Source: JAVWHP01 sp036639955
GTDB taxonomy: Bacteria > Bacillota_I > Bacilli_A > Erysipelotrichales > Erysipelotrichaceae
Direction: 5' to 3'
DNA length: 34,936 nucleotides
Assembly (NCBI GenBank): GCA_036639955.1
Contig: JAVWHP010000012.1
Coordinates: 1-34,936 of the forward strand
In this document: positions 15,438 to 25,212 of the stretch, one piece after another
Numbering within the stretch: position 1 is the first letter of the stretch
Layout: each line of letters opens with the position of its first letter
Made by a program: the position numbers and the translations under genes
Notes under the pieces: generated by a model
Told to the model about the DNA's origin: nothing
What the model saw: only the letters and a program-made list of their open reading frames with translations
Database searches by the model: none

Positions 15438-17303
15438 ATGATAGATGTAATAGTAATAGGAGGAGGACATGCAGGAATAGAAGCGGCATTAGCAAGTGCA
15501 CGTATGAAACAAAAAACTATTCTGTATTCAATCCATAAAGAATATATAGGTTCAATGCCTTGTAATCCAAGTGTAGGAGGACCTGCTAAGGGTATAGTAG
15601 TTAGAGAAATAGATGCATTAGGTGGTGAAATGGGAAGAGCAGCTGATTTAACTGCACTTCAATTTAAGATGCTTAATACTACTAAAGGACCTGGAGTACA
15701 GTGTCTTAGAGTTCAATCTGATAAGATTGAATATCGTAATTATATGCAGAAAATTCTAAACGAACAAGAAAACTTAGAAGTTATTGAAGCTATGGTTATG
15801 GAAGTGCTAGTAGAAAATAATAAAATATTAGGAGTTAAATTAGCTGATGGAACTACAGTTTTAGCTAAAACAGTAATTTTAACAACAGGTACTTTTATGG
15901 CGGGCTCTATAATGGTAGGACATAGTGCAACTCCTGGAGGACCTGATGAAGAACCAACGACAGAAACACTATCTCAAACATTAAGAGATTGTGGAATAAA
16001 AACATTTAGATTAAAAACAGGAACTCCAGCAAGAGTAGAAACAGCTTCTATCGATTTTAGTAAAACTTCATTACAACCTGGAACAGATGAATTTATAAGT
16101 TTCTCTTATCGTACTAAACCAGAAGAAATAAGAAAATTCAAGGATCAAGTACCTTGCTACTTAACATATACAGCACCTTTAACTCATAAAATAATCCATG
16201 ATAACTTAACAAAGAGTGCTATGTATTCAGGACTAGTTAAAGGAGTAGGACCACGTTACTGCCCAAGTATAGAAGATAAACTAGTAAGGTTTGCAGATAA
16301 AGAAAGACATCAATTATTTTTAGAACCAGAATCATTAAGCATGAATACAACTTATGTTCAAGGATTCTCTACTTCTATGCCTCATGATATACAAGATCAA
16401 ATGTTACACTCTCTACCAGGGTTAGAAAATGCTAAAGTAATCAAGTATGCATATGCTATTGAGTATGATGCTATAGATCCTTTACAAATGAAAAAGAGTT
16501 TAGAATCTAAAATAGTAGAAAATCTATTTACAGCAGGACAAGTAAATGGAACTAGTGGTTATGAAGAAGCAGCAGCTCAAGGTTTAATAGCAGGAATTAA
16601 TGCCTCATTAAAAAACCAAAATAAAGATCCTTTAATATTAAGAAGAGATGAAGCCTATATAGGTGTAATGATAGATGATTTAGCTACTAAAGGAACATTA
16701 GAACCATATCGTTTATTAACTTCTAGAGCAGAATTTAGATTACTATTAAGACATGATAATGCTGATGCTAGACTAAGTGAATATGGTCATAAAGTAGGTC
16801 TATTAAAACAATCAGACTATGACCAATATATAACTAAAGAATCAACAATTACTTCACTTAAAGAACAACTTTCTAATATCCGATTTACACCTAAATCTGA
16901 TATCAATGATTATTTATTAGAAATCGGATCAGAGAAATTGAATGAAGGTATAAGTGCTTTAGAATTATTAAAGCGACCTAATGTAACTTTGAAGGATATA
17001 GAATCTTATACTAATATTACTATAGATGAACAAATTGCTAAATCTATTGAAATAGAAGTTAAGTATGCTGGTTATATAAAAAAAGCTAGAAGAGATGCAG
17101 AGCATTTAAAATCATTAGAACAACAAGTTCTTCCATTAGATATTAATTATGAAGATATTGCTCACTTATCTATAGAAGCTAGACAAAAGCTTACTAAAGT
17201 TAGACCTGAAACTATGGGACAGGCTTCTAGAATTAGTGGAGTTAATCCTAGTGATATAACAGTAGTTGCTATGTATTTAGAAAACTTAAGAAGGAATAAA
17301 TAA
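15438..17303 (+). CDS. mnmG: tRNA uridine-5-carboxymethylaminomethyl modification enzyme MnmG (GidA)
   Basis: FAD-dependent enzyme that, with the GTPase MnmE, installs the cmnm5 modification on wobble uridine 34 of several tRNAs. It has 621 aa, normal for the family. The FAD-binding GGGHAG motif is at 8-13. PCNPSVGGPAKG, KTGTPAR, GPRYCPSIEDK and AGQVNGTSGYEEAAAQG are all hallmark blocks, and the C-terminal helical domain is complete (SRISGVNPSDITVVAMYLE). ATG 15432 is only one base from AGGAG; ATG 15438 is seven bases away and is preferred. It is not next to rsmG or an origin-like region, so this is not the classic gidA-oriC setting. Confidence 0.97.
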   Translation: MIDVIVIGGGHAGIEAALASARMKQKTILYSIHKEYIGSMPCNPSVGGPAKGIVVREIDALGGEMGRAADLTALQFKMLNTTKGPGVQCLRVQSDKIEYRNYMQKILNEQENLEVIEAMVMEVLVENNKILGVKLADGTTVLAKTVILTTGTFMAGSIMVGHSATPGGPDEEPTTETLSQTLRDCGIKTFRLKTGTPARVETASIDFSKTSLQPGTDEFISFSYRTKPEEIRKFKDQVPCYLTYTAPLTHKIIHDNLTKSAMYSGLVKGVGPRYCPSIEDKLVRFADKERHQLFLEPESLSMNTTYVQGFSTSMPHDIQDQMLHSLPGLENAKVIKYAYAIEYDAIDPLQMKKSLESKIVENLFTAGQVNGTSGYEEAAAQGLIAGINASLKNQNKDPLILRRDEAYIGVMIDDLATKGTLEPYRLLTSRAEFRLLLRHDNADARLSEYGHKVGLLKQSDYDQYITKESTITSLKEQLSNIRFTPKSDINDYLLEIGSEKLNEGISALELLKRPNVTLKDIESYTNITIDEQIAKSIEIEVKYAGYIKKARRDAEHLKSLEQQVLPLDINYEDIAHLSIEARQKLTKVRPETMGQASRISGVNPSDITVVAMYLENLRRNK

Positions 17304-17359
17304 TAGGTTACAAGGTATAGGAATAATTAATAATATGGAGTAAAGAGAGGTGGTAGTTT

Positions 17360-18148
17360 ATGATAAAAGTAGAACATATAGGTAAGAAGTTTATTAGAAA
17401 CATTAAGAATGATTCTAAAAAGAAATTTGCTTCTAAAACAATTAAAGAAGAGTTTTTAGCTTGTAATGATATAACACTAGAAGCTAATAGTGGAGAAATT
17501 GTAGGAATACTAGGTCCTAATGGAGCTGGTAAAACAACATTATTAAGAATGATGGCAGGGATAATGAGTTCAACTACTGGTTATGTAGAAATAGATGGCT
17601 TAACTTGTGAAAAGAATAATGATGAATATAAAATGAAAATTGGATATTTATCAGGAAATACTAAACTATATGCAAGACTAACACCGATTGAACTACTAAG
17701 AACGTTTGGGGAAATATATGGCTTAACTAAACAACAAATAGAAGAAAGAACAAACAGTATAATTAAGACCTTAAATATGGAAGAATTCAAAGATAATAGA
17801 ATTGAAAGATTATCAACTGGACAAATGCAAAGAATAAATATTGCACGTTGTTTAATTCATGATCCTAAGATATATATCTTTGACGAACCTACGTTAGGTT
17901 TAGATGTACTAAGTTCTAAATCTATTATAGACTTTATGAAGAATGAAAAAAAATTAGGTAAAACTGTTATTTATTCAACACATTATATGGAAGAAGCACA
18001 AATACTATGTGATAAAATTTATATGATTCATAATGGAGAAATAATAGCTAACGGAACACCAACTGAGTTACAAAAGCAAACAAACACTAATAATTTAAGA
18101 GATACATTCTTTAAATTAATTGAGGAGGATAATGAAAATGAAAATTAA
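17360..18148 (+). CDS. ABC transporter ATP-binding protein (NatA type)
   Basis: A 262-aa cytosolic ATPase of an ABC-2 exporter. Walker A GPNGAGKTT is at 52-60. The signature is LSTGQMQRINIARCL and Walker B IYIFDEPTLGLD. The early segment KKFASKTIKEEF before the first strand is typical of NatA-like subunits. GAGAGGTGG is the ribosome binding site. It overlaps the following permease gene by 11 bases, so the two form one unit. Na+ export, as in Bacillus NatAB, is a possible role; the substrate cannot be read from sequence. Confidence 0.93.
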   Translation: MIKVEHIGKKFIRNIKNDSKKKFASKTIKEEFLACNDITLEANSGEIVGILGPNGAGKTTLLRMMAGIMSSTTGYVEIDGLTCEKNNDEYKMKIGYLSGNTKLYARLTPIELLRTFGEIYGLTKQQIEERTNSIIKTLNMEEFKDNRIERLSTGQMQRINIARCLIHDPKIYIFDEPTLGLDVLSSKSIIDFMKNEKKLGKTVIYSTHYMEEAQILCDKIYMIHNGEIIANGTPTELQKQTNTNNLRDTFFKLIEEDNENEN

Positions 18149-20105
18149 AAGTATCCTTTCTGTATTTAAAAAAGAAGTATTAGAAATATTAAGAGATAAG
18201 AAAACATTAGCTATAATGATATTTATACCATTATTATTATATCCAATTATGATTATAGCTGGAACACAAATAGGAATAAGTTTACAATCAACAGATAAAG
18301 AAACACCAATATTAGTTGGAGTAAAAGAACTACCAAATAAACAAATTGTAGATACATTTAAAACTGATAAAGAATCTTCTTATTCTTTTATAGTTACTAC
18401 TGATTATAAAAAAGATATAAATGATAATAGGATTAATTTATATTTAGATATTGATAATAATAAGTATACTATTTATGCAGATGCTAGTGGTAATAAAACT
18501 AATTTATTTGTTAGTAGTGTAGGTGATTGTTTAGATAAGTATAAAGCTTTATTAGTAGAACAGAGTTTAGTAGAACAAGGTTTTGATGCTGATAGTATTT
18601 TAGAACCTATAATTATTGATGCAGTAAATATTGCTAATGATGAATCAATGGTAGGTAAAGTGCTTGGTAGTATATTACCTATGATACTAATTATGATGAT
18701 TATGATGGGTGCAATGTATCCAGCAATTGATGTTACTTCAGGTGAAAAAGAACGTGGTACATTAGAAACATTATTAACTTTACCTATTAGTAATATTGAA
18801 TTAATTACAGGTAAGTTTTTAGCAGTAGCTTTAATAGCAGTTATTACTGGTATTCTAAATTATGTTTCTATGTTAGCGACGGGTGCTTTCTTATTACAGC
18901 AGATGGGTGCAGCAACACAAAATATAAATGTAAATATAGTTAGTATGTTACCTGGTTTATTTATTACTTTATTATGTGTATGTGTATTCGCATTATTTAT
19001 TAGTGCTGCTGTTATGTGTGTTTGTATATTTGCTAGATCATTTAAAGAAGCTAATAACTATTTAACTCCTTTTATGATATTAGTTATGATTCCTTCGATG
19101 CTCACAATGAACGGTAGTATAGTGCTTAATGGTTATACTGCGGCTATTCCAGTCCTTAATGTTTCTTTATTAATTCAAGATGCTTTAATGATGAAGTATA
19201 ATTTAGTTAATATTAGTATTTGTTTATTTAGTAATATTGTATTTGCTTTTATAGCAGTATATATATTGTCTAAGTTATTTAATAGTGAAGATATATTATT
19301 TTCTAATAGTAATACTTTCTCTTTATTTGATAAAAGAGATAGTATATTAAAGAAGGATACTCCTACAATGGGAGATACTATGATGATTGTTTCGATCGCT
19401 TTCCTACTTCTAGTATTCGTAGGAACATTTGTACAGACTAGGTTAGGTGCAATTGGGGTGTTCCTTACTCAGGTAGGTATAATTAGTATTGCGATTGGGG
19501 CTGTAATTTATTTGAAGTGTGATATTAGAAAGACTTTTAAGTTATATAAATGTAATGTTAAATCTATATTAGCTTCTATTTTATTATTTATAGGTTTATA
19601 TCCTATTACATTACTTATTAATACTACATTACTTCAATGGTTTCCTAGCTTTGGAGCTAATGCTGAAGGAGTAGTTAATCTAATGCCTAAAACAGCACTA
19701 ATGAGTTTTCTATTAGTTGGAGTATGCCCAGCTATTTGTGAAGAATTCTTCTTTAGAGGTTTTGTATTATCAGCATTTAAGAAAAAGAATTTAAAATTAG
19801 CTATTGTAGTAGTTGGTTTATTATTTGGTTTATATCATATGAGTCTAATTAAGCTGATACCTACTACAATGGTAGGAATGTTTGCTTGTTATTTAGTAAT
19901 TAAAAGTGGATCTATTATCCCAGCTATGCTTTTACATTTTTTAAATAATAGTTTATCAGTGTTACTTAGTTATAATCTAGACAGTTTATTACTGATAGAA
20001 AAATTCTATATGGATATGACTGCATTTAAAGTAATAGGTATTATAATGTTATTTATAGTAACATGTATTATAACTATTAAATTATTAAGAAAGAAGGTTG
20101 TTTAA
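18138..20105 (+). CDS. ABC-2 permease fused to a CPBP intramembrane protease
   Basis: A 655-aa membrane protein. Residues about 1-385 form a NatB-like permease: the first helix at 24-46, an extracytoplasmic segment from about 50-170, and the SGEKERGTLETLL coupling segment at 201-213 before the core helices. From about 410 a second membrane block carries CPBP/Abi motifs: EE at 535-536 with R540 (EEFFFRG), H567 (FGLYH) and H600 (LHFLNN), the expected metal-binding and catalytic residues of this protease family. This fused permease-protease type occurs in many Firmicutes; the protease substrate is unknown. GAGGAGG (18122-18128) could serve ATG 18132 or 18138; 18138 has better spacing. The stop overlaps the next start (TAATG). 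Confidence 0.9.
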   Translation: MKIKSILSVFKKEVLEILRDKKTLAIMIFIPLLLYPIMIIAGTQIGISLQSTDKETPILVGVKELPNKQIVDTFKTDKESSYSFIVTTDYKKDINDNRINLYLDIDNNKYTIYADASGNKTNLFVSSVGDCLDKYKALLVEQSLVEQGFDADSILEPIIIDAVNIANDESMVGKVLGSILPMILIMMIMMGAMYPAIDVTSGEKERGTLETLLTLPISNIELITGKFLAVALIAVITGILNYVSMLATGAFLLQQMGAATQNINVNIVSMLPGLFITLLCVCVFALFISAAVMCVCIFARSFKEANNYLTPFMILVMIPSMLTMNGSIVLNGYTAAIPVLNVSLLIQDALMMKYNLVNISICLFSNIVFAFIAVYILSKLFNSEDILFSNSNTFSLFDKRDSILKKDTPTMGDTMMIVSIAFLLLVFVGTFVQTRLGAIGVFLTQVGIISIAIGAVIYLKCDIRKTFKLYKCNVKSILASILLFIGLYPITLLINTTLLQWFPSFGANAEGVVNLMPKTALMSFLLVGVCPAICEEFFFRGFVLSAFKKKNLKLAIVVVGLLFGLYHMSLIKLIPTTMVGMFACYLVIKSGSIIPAMLLHFLNNSLSVLLSYNLDSLLLIEKFYMDMTAFKVIGIIMLFIVTCIITIKLLRKKVV

Positions 20106-20653
20106 TGTATTTTATAAAAGAGGGTGTGGAAAACACTCAACAAACTATTGAATTAGGTATTAGAACTGCTATAGATCGTAATATTAAAACTTTAGTTATA
20201 GCTACTACTTCTGGGTATGTAGTGGATTTTATTCCTAAGGATACTAATCTAAATATTGTCTTTGTTACTACTGCATATGGATCTAAACTTGATAATGCAT
20301 GTGAATTAGCTGATGATAAGCGTGATGCTATTAAGGCTAATGGTTATCATTTAGTATGTGCAGCACATGCATTATCAGGTGCTCAAAGAGGTATATCTAA
20401 AAAGTATGGTGGTATTTCAGATATTGAAATAATTGCTAATACTTTAAGAATGTTTTCACAGGGTACTAAAGTTTGTGTAGAAATTGCAGCTATGGCAGCT
20501 GATGCTGGTGAAATTAATGTTAATGAACAAGTTGTGGTAATGGGAGGAAGTTCTCATGGTCTAGATACAGCTTTAATATTAAGACCTATGTATTCAGCAA
20601 AAATATTACTTACTAAAATAGATGAAATAGTATGTAAACCTATTGTAGATTAA
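20105..20653 (+). CDS. stand-alone pyruvate-kinase alpha/beta (C-terminal) domain protein
   Basis: A 182-aa protein resembling the allosteric C-terminal domain of pyruvate kinase without the catalytic barrel. It has alternating strands and helices: NTQQTIELGIRTAIDRNIKTL at the start, VIATTSGY, VFVTTAYG, and later EIAAMAADAG and VVMGGSSHGLDTAL. Such free domains are annotated in several Firmicutes with no known role; binding of a nucleotide or sugar phosphate is a guess. Its ATG overlaps the stop of the CPBP fusion gene, which ties it to the Nat-type exporter. No terminator is near; the next one is 145 bp downstream. Confidence 0.82.
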   Translation: MYFIKEGVENTQQTIELGIRTAIDRNIKTLVIATTSGYVVDFIPKDTNLNIVFVTTAYGSKLDNACELADDKRDAIKANGYHLVCAAHALSGAQRGISKKYGGISDIEIIANTLRMFSQGTKVCVEIAAMAADAGEINVNEQVVVMGGSSHGLDTALILRPMYSAKILLTKIDEIVCKPIVD

Positions 20654-20797
20654 TACTCAATTTTATTAACGTTAGAATTAAATTATTAATCCTATATAGC
20701 TAATTTTATATTATTATATATATGAAATTAATATGTTATATTTTATTATACTTATGTCATATTAAGAAAAATATAATATTATTAGATTGAAATTAAG
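20654..20797 (+). other. AT-rich non-coding stretch
   Basis: First part of the 342-bp gap before the ABC pair. It is extremely A+T-rich, with no convincing open frame, ribosome binding site or RNA motif. The rest of the gap holds a terminator, a consensus promoter and a long 5' leader. Confidence 0.6.
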
Positions 20798-20827
20798 ACA
20801 TTATCATTTAAATATGATAATGTTTTT
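20798..20827 (+). terminator. intrinsic terminator
   Basis: Stem ACATTATCAT / ATGATAATGT (10 bp) with loop TTAAAT and a T5 tract. It probably ends the Nat exporter operon. Confidence 0.8.
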
Positions 20828-20844
20828 ATTATATTTAATAGTAA

Positions 20845-20873
20845 TTGACATTAATGTAACGAACCTATATAAT
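20845..20873 (+). promoter_or_regulatory. consensus sigma-A promoter of the paired ABC genes
   Basis: TTGACA (20845-20850), exactly 17 bp, then TATAAT (20868-20873): a full 12/12 match. It leaves a leader of about 115 nt before the start at 20996. The leader contains a short open frame (20909-20956, encoding MKMMLEVSTVRFIRN) with no clear ribosome binding site, and a weak AGTAAG / TTTACT hairpin close to the true one. Confidence 0.88.
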
Positions 20874-20995
20874 TGAAATATACTAAGAAGATTAAATAAA
20901 AAACCAAAATGAAAATGATGTTAGAAGTATCAACTGTGAGATTTATACGTAACTGATAGTAAGCAAAACGTTTTACTGAATTAAAGGAGAAAAAA

Positions 20996-23170
20996 ATGTT
21001 ACAATTAAAAAACATATCTAAAAAATACAAGGAAAGTATAATTGAAAACGCAAATTTTGAATTTAGTAAAGAAGGTCATATATATGGTATTGGTGGGGAA
21101 AGTGGAACAGGAAAGACAACACTATTACATATACTTTTTGGACTAGATAATAATTTCGATGGTGAATACATAATTGATGGAATAAGTAGCAAGAAGGTTG
21201 ATTGGTCTAAACTGAGAAGTGATACTATACAACTTGTTTTTCAAGACTATAATCTAATTGAAGAATTAAGTGTTAAAGAAAATATAAATTTGTCAATTAA
21301 TAAAGAAGTTAAGAATGAATACTATGCACAAATTATAGAAGCTATGAATTTAGAATCTATTTTAGCTAAAAGAGTAAGATCTATAAGTGGTGGTGAAAAA
21401 CAAAGAGTAGCTATTGCTAGAGCATTAATGCACCAACCTAAATATTTATTGTTAGATGAACCAACAGCTAATCTAGATGAAAGTTTAATAATAGAATTGG
21501 TAAAACAATTAGAAGTGATTAAGAACCAAGGAGTAACAATTATTTTAGTAAGTCATAATATGGATTTACTAAATAAGTGTGACACATTAATAAATATCGA
21601 AAATAAAAAATTAGTTAGCGAATTTACAAATGAGGAAGAAACTAAATACGAAGCAAACATAAATAAAAAGAAGTATAATTTCTTGAAATACATATTAGTT
21701 AACTTTAAAAGAAACTATGTTAAAAATATAATTCCAAACATATTAAAGATTGCGATCATAATTCTTTTAATTACATTTTTTGTTATACAAAATGATGAAT
21801 TGATGGATAACAATACAGTAAATTCAAAATTTGATGAAAATGTAATTGAAATAGGATTATATTCTGGAATAAGCGTCTTTAATGATGGGAAAGGTGAAAC
21901 TAAGATTGATATCGAACAGCATATGTTAGGTTTTTCTAAAAAGAATATCGAAGAAATAGAAAAATTAGAACATGTAAGTAATGTTGAACTATTTTCACGA
22001 GGAGCAGATGTAACTGGATTTACTTCTACTGATATAAATAATAAGGTATGCAATGAGTATATTAAAAAGAATGATTTACCAATGAAGGTTAAGAAATACG
22101 CTACATATGCAGGACTACCAAACTCCATTCCAATAAAATTTAGAGGAATTTCAGTGAGTAATGAACTTAGAAAAAATTATTATGATTTTCTAGAAGGTGA
22201 ATTAGATTTATCTATAGGTAAATTACCTAAGGATAATAGTAATGAAGTAGTTATAAGTGATACTTATGCTTACTATTTAGCTGAAAAATTATCAACTACA
22301 GAGGAAAAATTACTAAATACTAAAATTAAAATTAATACATGTGAATTTACTAATGATTCTAATTGTGCAAATAAAGGAATTAACGAGTATACAATTAGTG
22401 GAATACATACATCTGAGTATGAAAATAAGTTATTAGAAGAATACACTATTTATACTGCATATGTTCCAACTCTAATGAAAAATACTCAGCAAATAAAAGA
22501 AATGTATCCAGAAAAGACTTATACAGAGTTGTTAAATGCTGAATATGCTGGAAAGAAACTAGTAGTTAAAGAAGGTATTTATAAAAACTATGAAAGTTAT
22601 ATTAAAGCATTAGGAACTGGGATTAAGACACTTGTAATAATAGTAGACGATAAAGAAAATGTGCCATTGATTGAAGAAAAGCTAAATAGTATGTTCCCTT
22701 CGCTTAAAGAAAACACTATGAAAATCTATACTAAAAATACTAAACCTGGCTTTAGACAAAGTGATAAACAAAATTATTATACAAAACTTATTCTATATGG
22801 ACTAGTTGGCTTCATAGTATTCATTTTTATTAGATTTGATGAAATAAGAAAAATCAAAAGAAACATTGCTATTTTATTTTCACAAGGATATTCAAAAGAT
22901 AATATGCTAATAGTAAATGTTTGTAATGAACTAATTCAAGCAATACACACAACATTAATAGCTTATGCTAGTCTATTTATATGTTGGAGAATAGCATTAT
23001 TAGCTATGCCTGAATTGATTCAATATTTTGATATAATTCATACTATATTCAGCATTAAAGTATTTAGTTTTGTTGCCTTTATGATTATAATTATATATGT
23101 ATCGTTTATTATATTTGTAGGAGCTACTACAACTAGTAAACAATTAAGCAAATACTTAAAGAAACACTAA
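20996..23170 (+). CDS. MacB-like fused ABC transporter (ATPase plus FtsX-type permease), first of a pair
   Basis: A 724-aa protein. Residues 1-215 are an ABC ATPase: Walker A GESGTGKTT at 34-42, Q83, signature SGGEK at 131-135, Walker B LLLDE at 151-155 and switch H187. One helix follows (about 246-265), then a large extracytoplasmic domain of about 330 residues, then three C-terminal helices (about 595-613, 637-662 and 682-708). This is the four-helix MacB/FtsX layout with the ATPase at the N-terminus. Such proteins usually drive mechanical extrusion of peptides or drugs, or signalling, rather than classic transport. AAAGGAG is the ribosome binding site. With the similar gene 25 bp downstream it probably forms a heterodimer. 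Cargo is unknown. Confidence 0.88.
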   Translation: MLQLKNISKKYKESIIENANFEFSKEGHIYGIGGESGTGKTTLLHILFGLDNNFDGEYIIDGISSKKVDWSKLRSDTIQLVFQDYNLIEELSVKENINLSINKEVKNEYYAQIIEAMNLESILAKRVRSISGGEKQRVAIARALMHQPKYLLLDEPTANLDESLIIELVKQLEVIKNQGVTIILVSHNMDLLNKCDTLINIENKKLVSEFTNEEETKYEANINKKKYNFLKYILVNFKRNYVKNIIPNILKIAIIILLITFFVIQNDELMDNNTVNSKFDENVIEIGLYSGISVFNDGKGETKIDIEQHMLGFSKKNIEEIEKLEHVSNVELFSRGADVTGFTSTDINNKVCNEYIKKNDLPMKVKKYATYAGLPNSIPIKFRGISVSNELRKNYYDFLEGELDLSIGKLPKDNSNEVVISDTYAYYLAEKLSTTEEKLLNTKIKINTCEFTNDSNCANKGINEYTISGIHTSEYENKLLEEYTIYTAYVPTLMKNTQQIKEMYPEKTYTELLNAEYAGKKLVVKEGIYKNYESYIKALGTGIKTLVIIVDDKENVPLIEEKLNSMFPSLKENTMKIYTKNTKPGFRQSDKQNYYTKLILYGLVGFIVFIFIRFDEIRKIKRNIAILFSQGYSKDNMLIVNVCNELIQAIHTTLIAYASLFICWRIALLAMPELIQYFDIIHTIFSIKVFSFVAFMIIIIYVSFIIFVGATTTSKQLSKYLKKH

Positions 23171-23195
23171 TGACAGTAATGCTAGGAGAACAACT

Positions 23196-25100
23196 ATGAT
23201 AAAATTTGAAAACATTAATAAAAAATTTGGTGAACAAATAATATTTGATCATGCCAATTTAACATTAGAAAAGACTAATCATATATATGGAATAATAGGA
23301 AAAAGTGGAAGTGGGAAATCTACGCTTTTACATATGTTGTTTGGTTTAGATAATGATTATGAAGGAAAATATATATTAGATGATTATGATATGCGTAATT
23401 GTTCTGCTAATGATTATGAATATTTAAGAACAAATAAAATACAATTAGTATATCAAGACTTTAAACTATATGATAATTATAGTGTTCTAGAAAATCTAAA
23501 AATTGCTAGTTTAAATCAAACAAATATAAATGAAAGAATAGACGAACTATTAGAAACATTAGATCTAAGCAATAAAAAAACATCTTATGTTAACGAACTA
23601 AGTGGAGGAGAAAAACAAAGAGTAGCGATAGCTAGAGCCTTGATTAATAAACCTCAATACTTATTATTCGATGAACCAACAGGTAATTTAGATAACAGAC
23701 ATACTGCTGAATTAATGGATTACTTAATAAAATTAAAATCACTAAACGTTGTGATAATAATAGTTACGCATGATAATAGAGTAAGTGATAAATGTGATAC
23801 TATAATAACCTTAGAAAATCATAAATTAAATAAAACAAATAATGATGAAATAACTTCTAATGAAGTAATTTCATCATGTAAAACTAAACATACATTTAAA
23901 CAAATGATAAGATTTAATTTATTAAATATTAAGCATCAATTATTAGGAATATCTTTTAGACATCTTCTTCAAATGCTAATTATAGTTATGTTTATTATTC
24001 TAGTTACAGGTCAACAATATAATGAAGAACAAAAACAAAAAATGCTTTTCTCAGGTATAAGTAAGAATGCTATAGTTATTAATGAATTTAATAATCAAGC
24101 ATATAACTCACAGGAAATCACTTCTATAGAAGGCGTAGATAAAATAATAGAGTTAGATGAACCATATAAAGAAATGATAATGTATAAGTTCGTCATTGAA
24201 GAGGAAGCCATACCAGAAAAAGTAAATGAAGTATATAAAGGAAATATTAATAGAATTGAAATATCATCTAAAGAACTACCAATAGATTCAGATATACAAA
24301 ACAATTATAATCCTGATTTAATTGAAATAACTAACGGAAGTTATCCAACTAATGATAAAGAAATATTAATACCAGATATATATTTATATTACGCCCAAGA
24401 AAATAATCTAATTAAGGATAATAAAATAAATCTAAGTACATTTGGCGATAATGGAATTAATAAATATGATTATAAAATAAGCGGCGTTTATAAAACAAAT
24501 TATGAAAAAAATGTTGTTAATACAATATATATTTATTTTGGAACTGACCACAAAATAGAAAACATAGATAAACTATTGATAATAACTAAAGAACCAGATA
24601 ATGCTGAAATTAATAATAAAATAGAATCAATGTTTATAGATAATGAAGTCCAATCACAATATACATTAAAACATGGTGAACTACATGATACCTATACAGC
24701 AGTTAGTCGATTTAGAATAATAAAAACACTAGTTTTTGCTTTAGCTATAGCTATAATATTTTTATTAATAAACTTAAAATACTATAAAAGTAAGAATAGA
24801 GATATAGCAATATTATATAGCTTAGGTTATAACTCTAAACAATTAATATTAGTTAATGTTTTAGAAACGATTATATTAACTTTTATTGATACAGTAATGG
24901 CTTTTATATTAATATATGGTATAACTAATATGATTATGATTAATACTACTGAATATAGTAAATACTTATATATATTTACTTTAGATAAGCTATTTGGATT
25001 GATGTTATATTCGCTAGTTATGAGTAGTTTATGTTCTATTGCTTGTATATTGTTAATAAAAAAGAATAAGTTAATTAAGTATTTAAAACAAGAAAATTAA
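23196..25100 (+). CDS. MacB-like fused ABC transporter (ATPase plus FtsX-type permease), second of a pair
   Basis: A 634-aa protein with the same plan as the gene before it. The ATPase has Walker A GKSGSGKST at 35-43, Q87, signature LSGGEK at 135-140, Walker B D159-E160 and switch H192. Helix 1 is at about 250-266, followed by an extracytoplasmic domain of about 240 residues and three C-terminal helices. All ATPase residues are intact in both partners. The two ATPases are clearly related, while the external domains are more divergent, as expected of a duplicated pair specialised into two halves. AGGAG lies just before the start; a terminator follows the stop directly. Cargo is unknown, and no peptide precursor or immunity gene was recognised beside it. 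Confidence 0.88.
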   Translation: MIKFENINKKFGEQIIFDHANLTLEKTNHIYGIIGKSGSGKSTLLHMLFGLDNDYEGKYILDDYDMRNCSANDYEYLRTNKIQLVYQDFKLYDNYSVLENLKIASLNQTNINERIDELLETLDLSNKKTSYVNELSGGEKQRVAIARALINKPQYLLFDEPTGNLDNRHTAELMDYLIKLKSLNVVIIIVTHDNRVSDKCDTIITLENHKLNKTNNDEITSNEVISSCKTKHTFKQMIRFNLLNIKHQLLGISFRHLLQMLIIVMFIILVTGQQYNEEQKQKMLFSGISKNAIVINEFNNQAYNSQEITSIEGVDKIIELDEPYKEMIMYKFVIEEEAIPEKVNEVYKGNINRIEISSKELPIDSDIQNNYNPDLIEITNGSYPTNDKEILIPDIYLYYAQENNLIKDNKINLSTFGDNGINKYDYKISGVYKTNYEKNVVNTIYIYFGTDHKIENIDKLLIITKEPDNAEINNKIESMFIDNEVQSQYTLKHGELHDTYTAVSRFRIIKTLVFALAIAIIFLLINLKYYKSKNRDIAILYSLGYNSKQLILVNVLETIILTFIDTVMAFILIYGITNMIMINTTEYSKYLYIFTLDKLFGLMLYSLVMSSLCSIACILLIKKNKLIKYLKQEN

Positions 25101-25118
25101 AGGAGTTTACTCCTTTTT
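25099..25118 (+). terminator. intrinsic terminator of the ABC pair
   Basis: AAAGGAGT / ACTCCTTT with a very short loop and a T5 tract, beginning at the stop codon. Confidence 0.78.
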
Positions 25119-25150
25119 ATTATATTAAAGAATTATATTGCTGTTGTGAT

Positions 25151-25179
25151 TTGTTTTAAATATTCTTTCATGTTATAAT
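25151..25179 (+). promoter_or_regulatory. promoter of the ABC-F gene
   Basis: TTGTTT (25151-25156), 17 bp, TATAAT (25174-25179) with TG extension (TGTTATAAT). Confidence 0.65.
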
Positions 25180-25212
25180 GCTCAAGATGTCTAATAGATG
25201 GAGGTAAGAAAA

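Noticed and set aside
15400..17303. Replication origin next to mnmG (gidA)
   Set aside because: No rsmG, parA/B, dnaA gene or cluster of DnaA boxes is seen around it.
21715..22128. 137-codon open frame on the minus strand
   Set aside because: Lies antisense within the first MacB-like gene, has no ribosome binding site and low-complexity serine/isoleucine content typical of a shadow frame.
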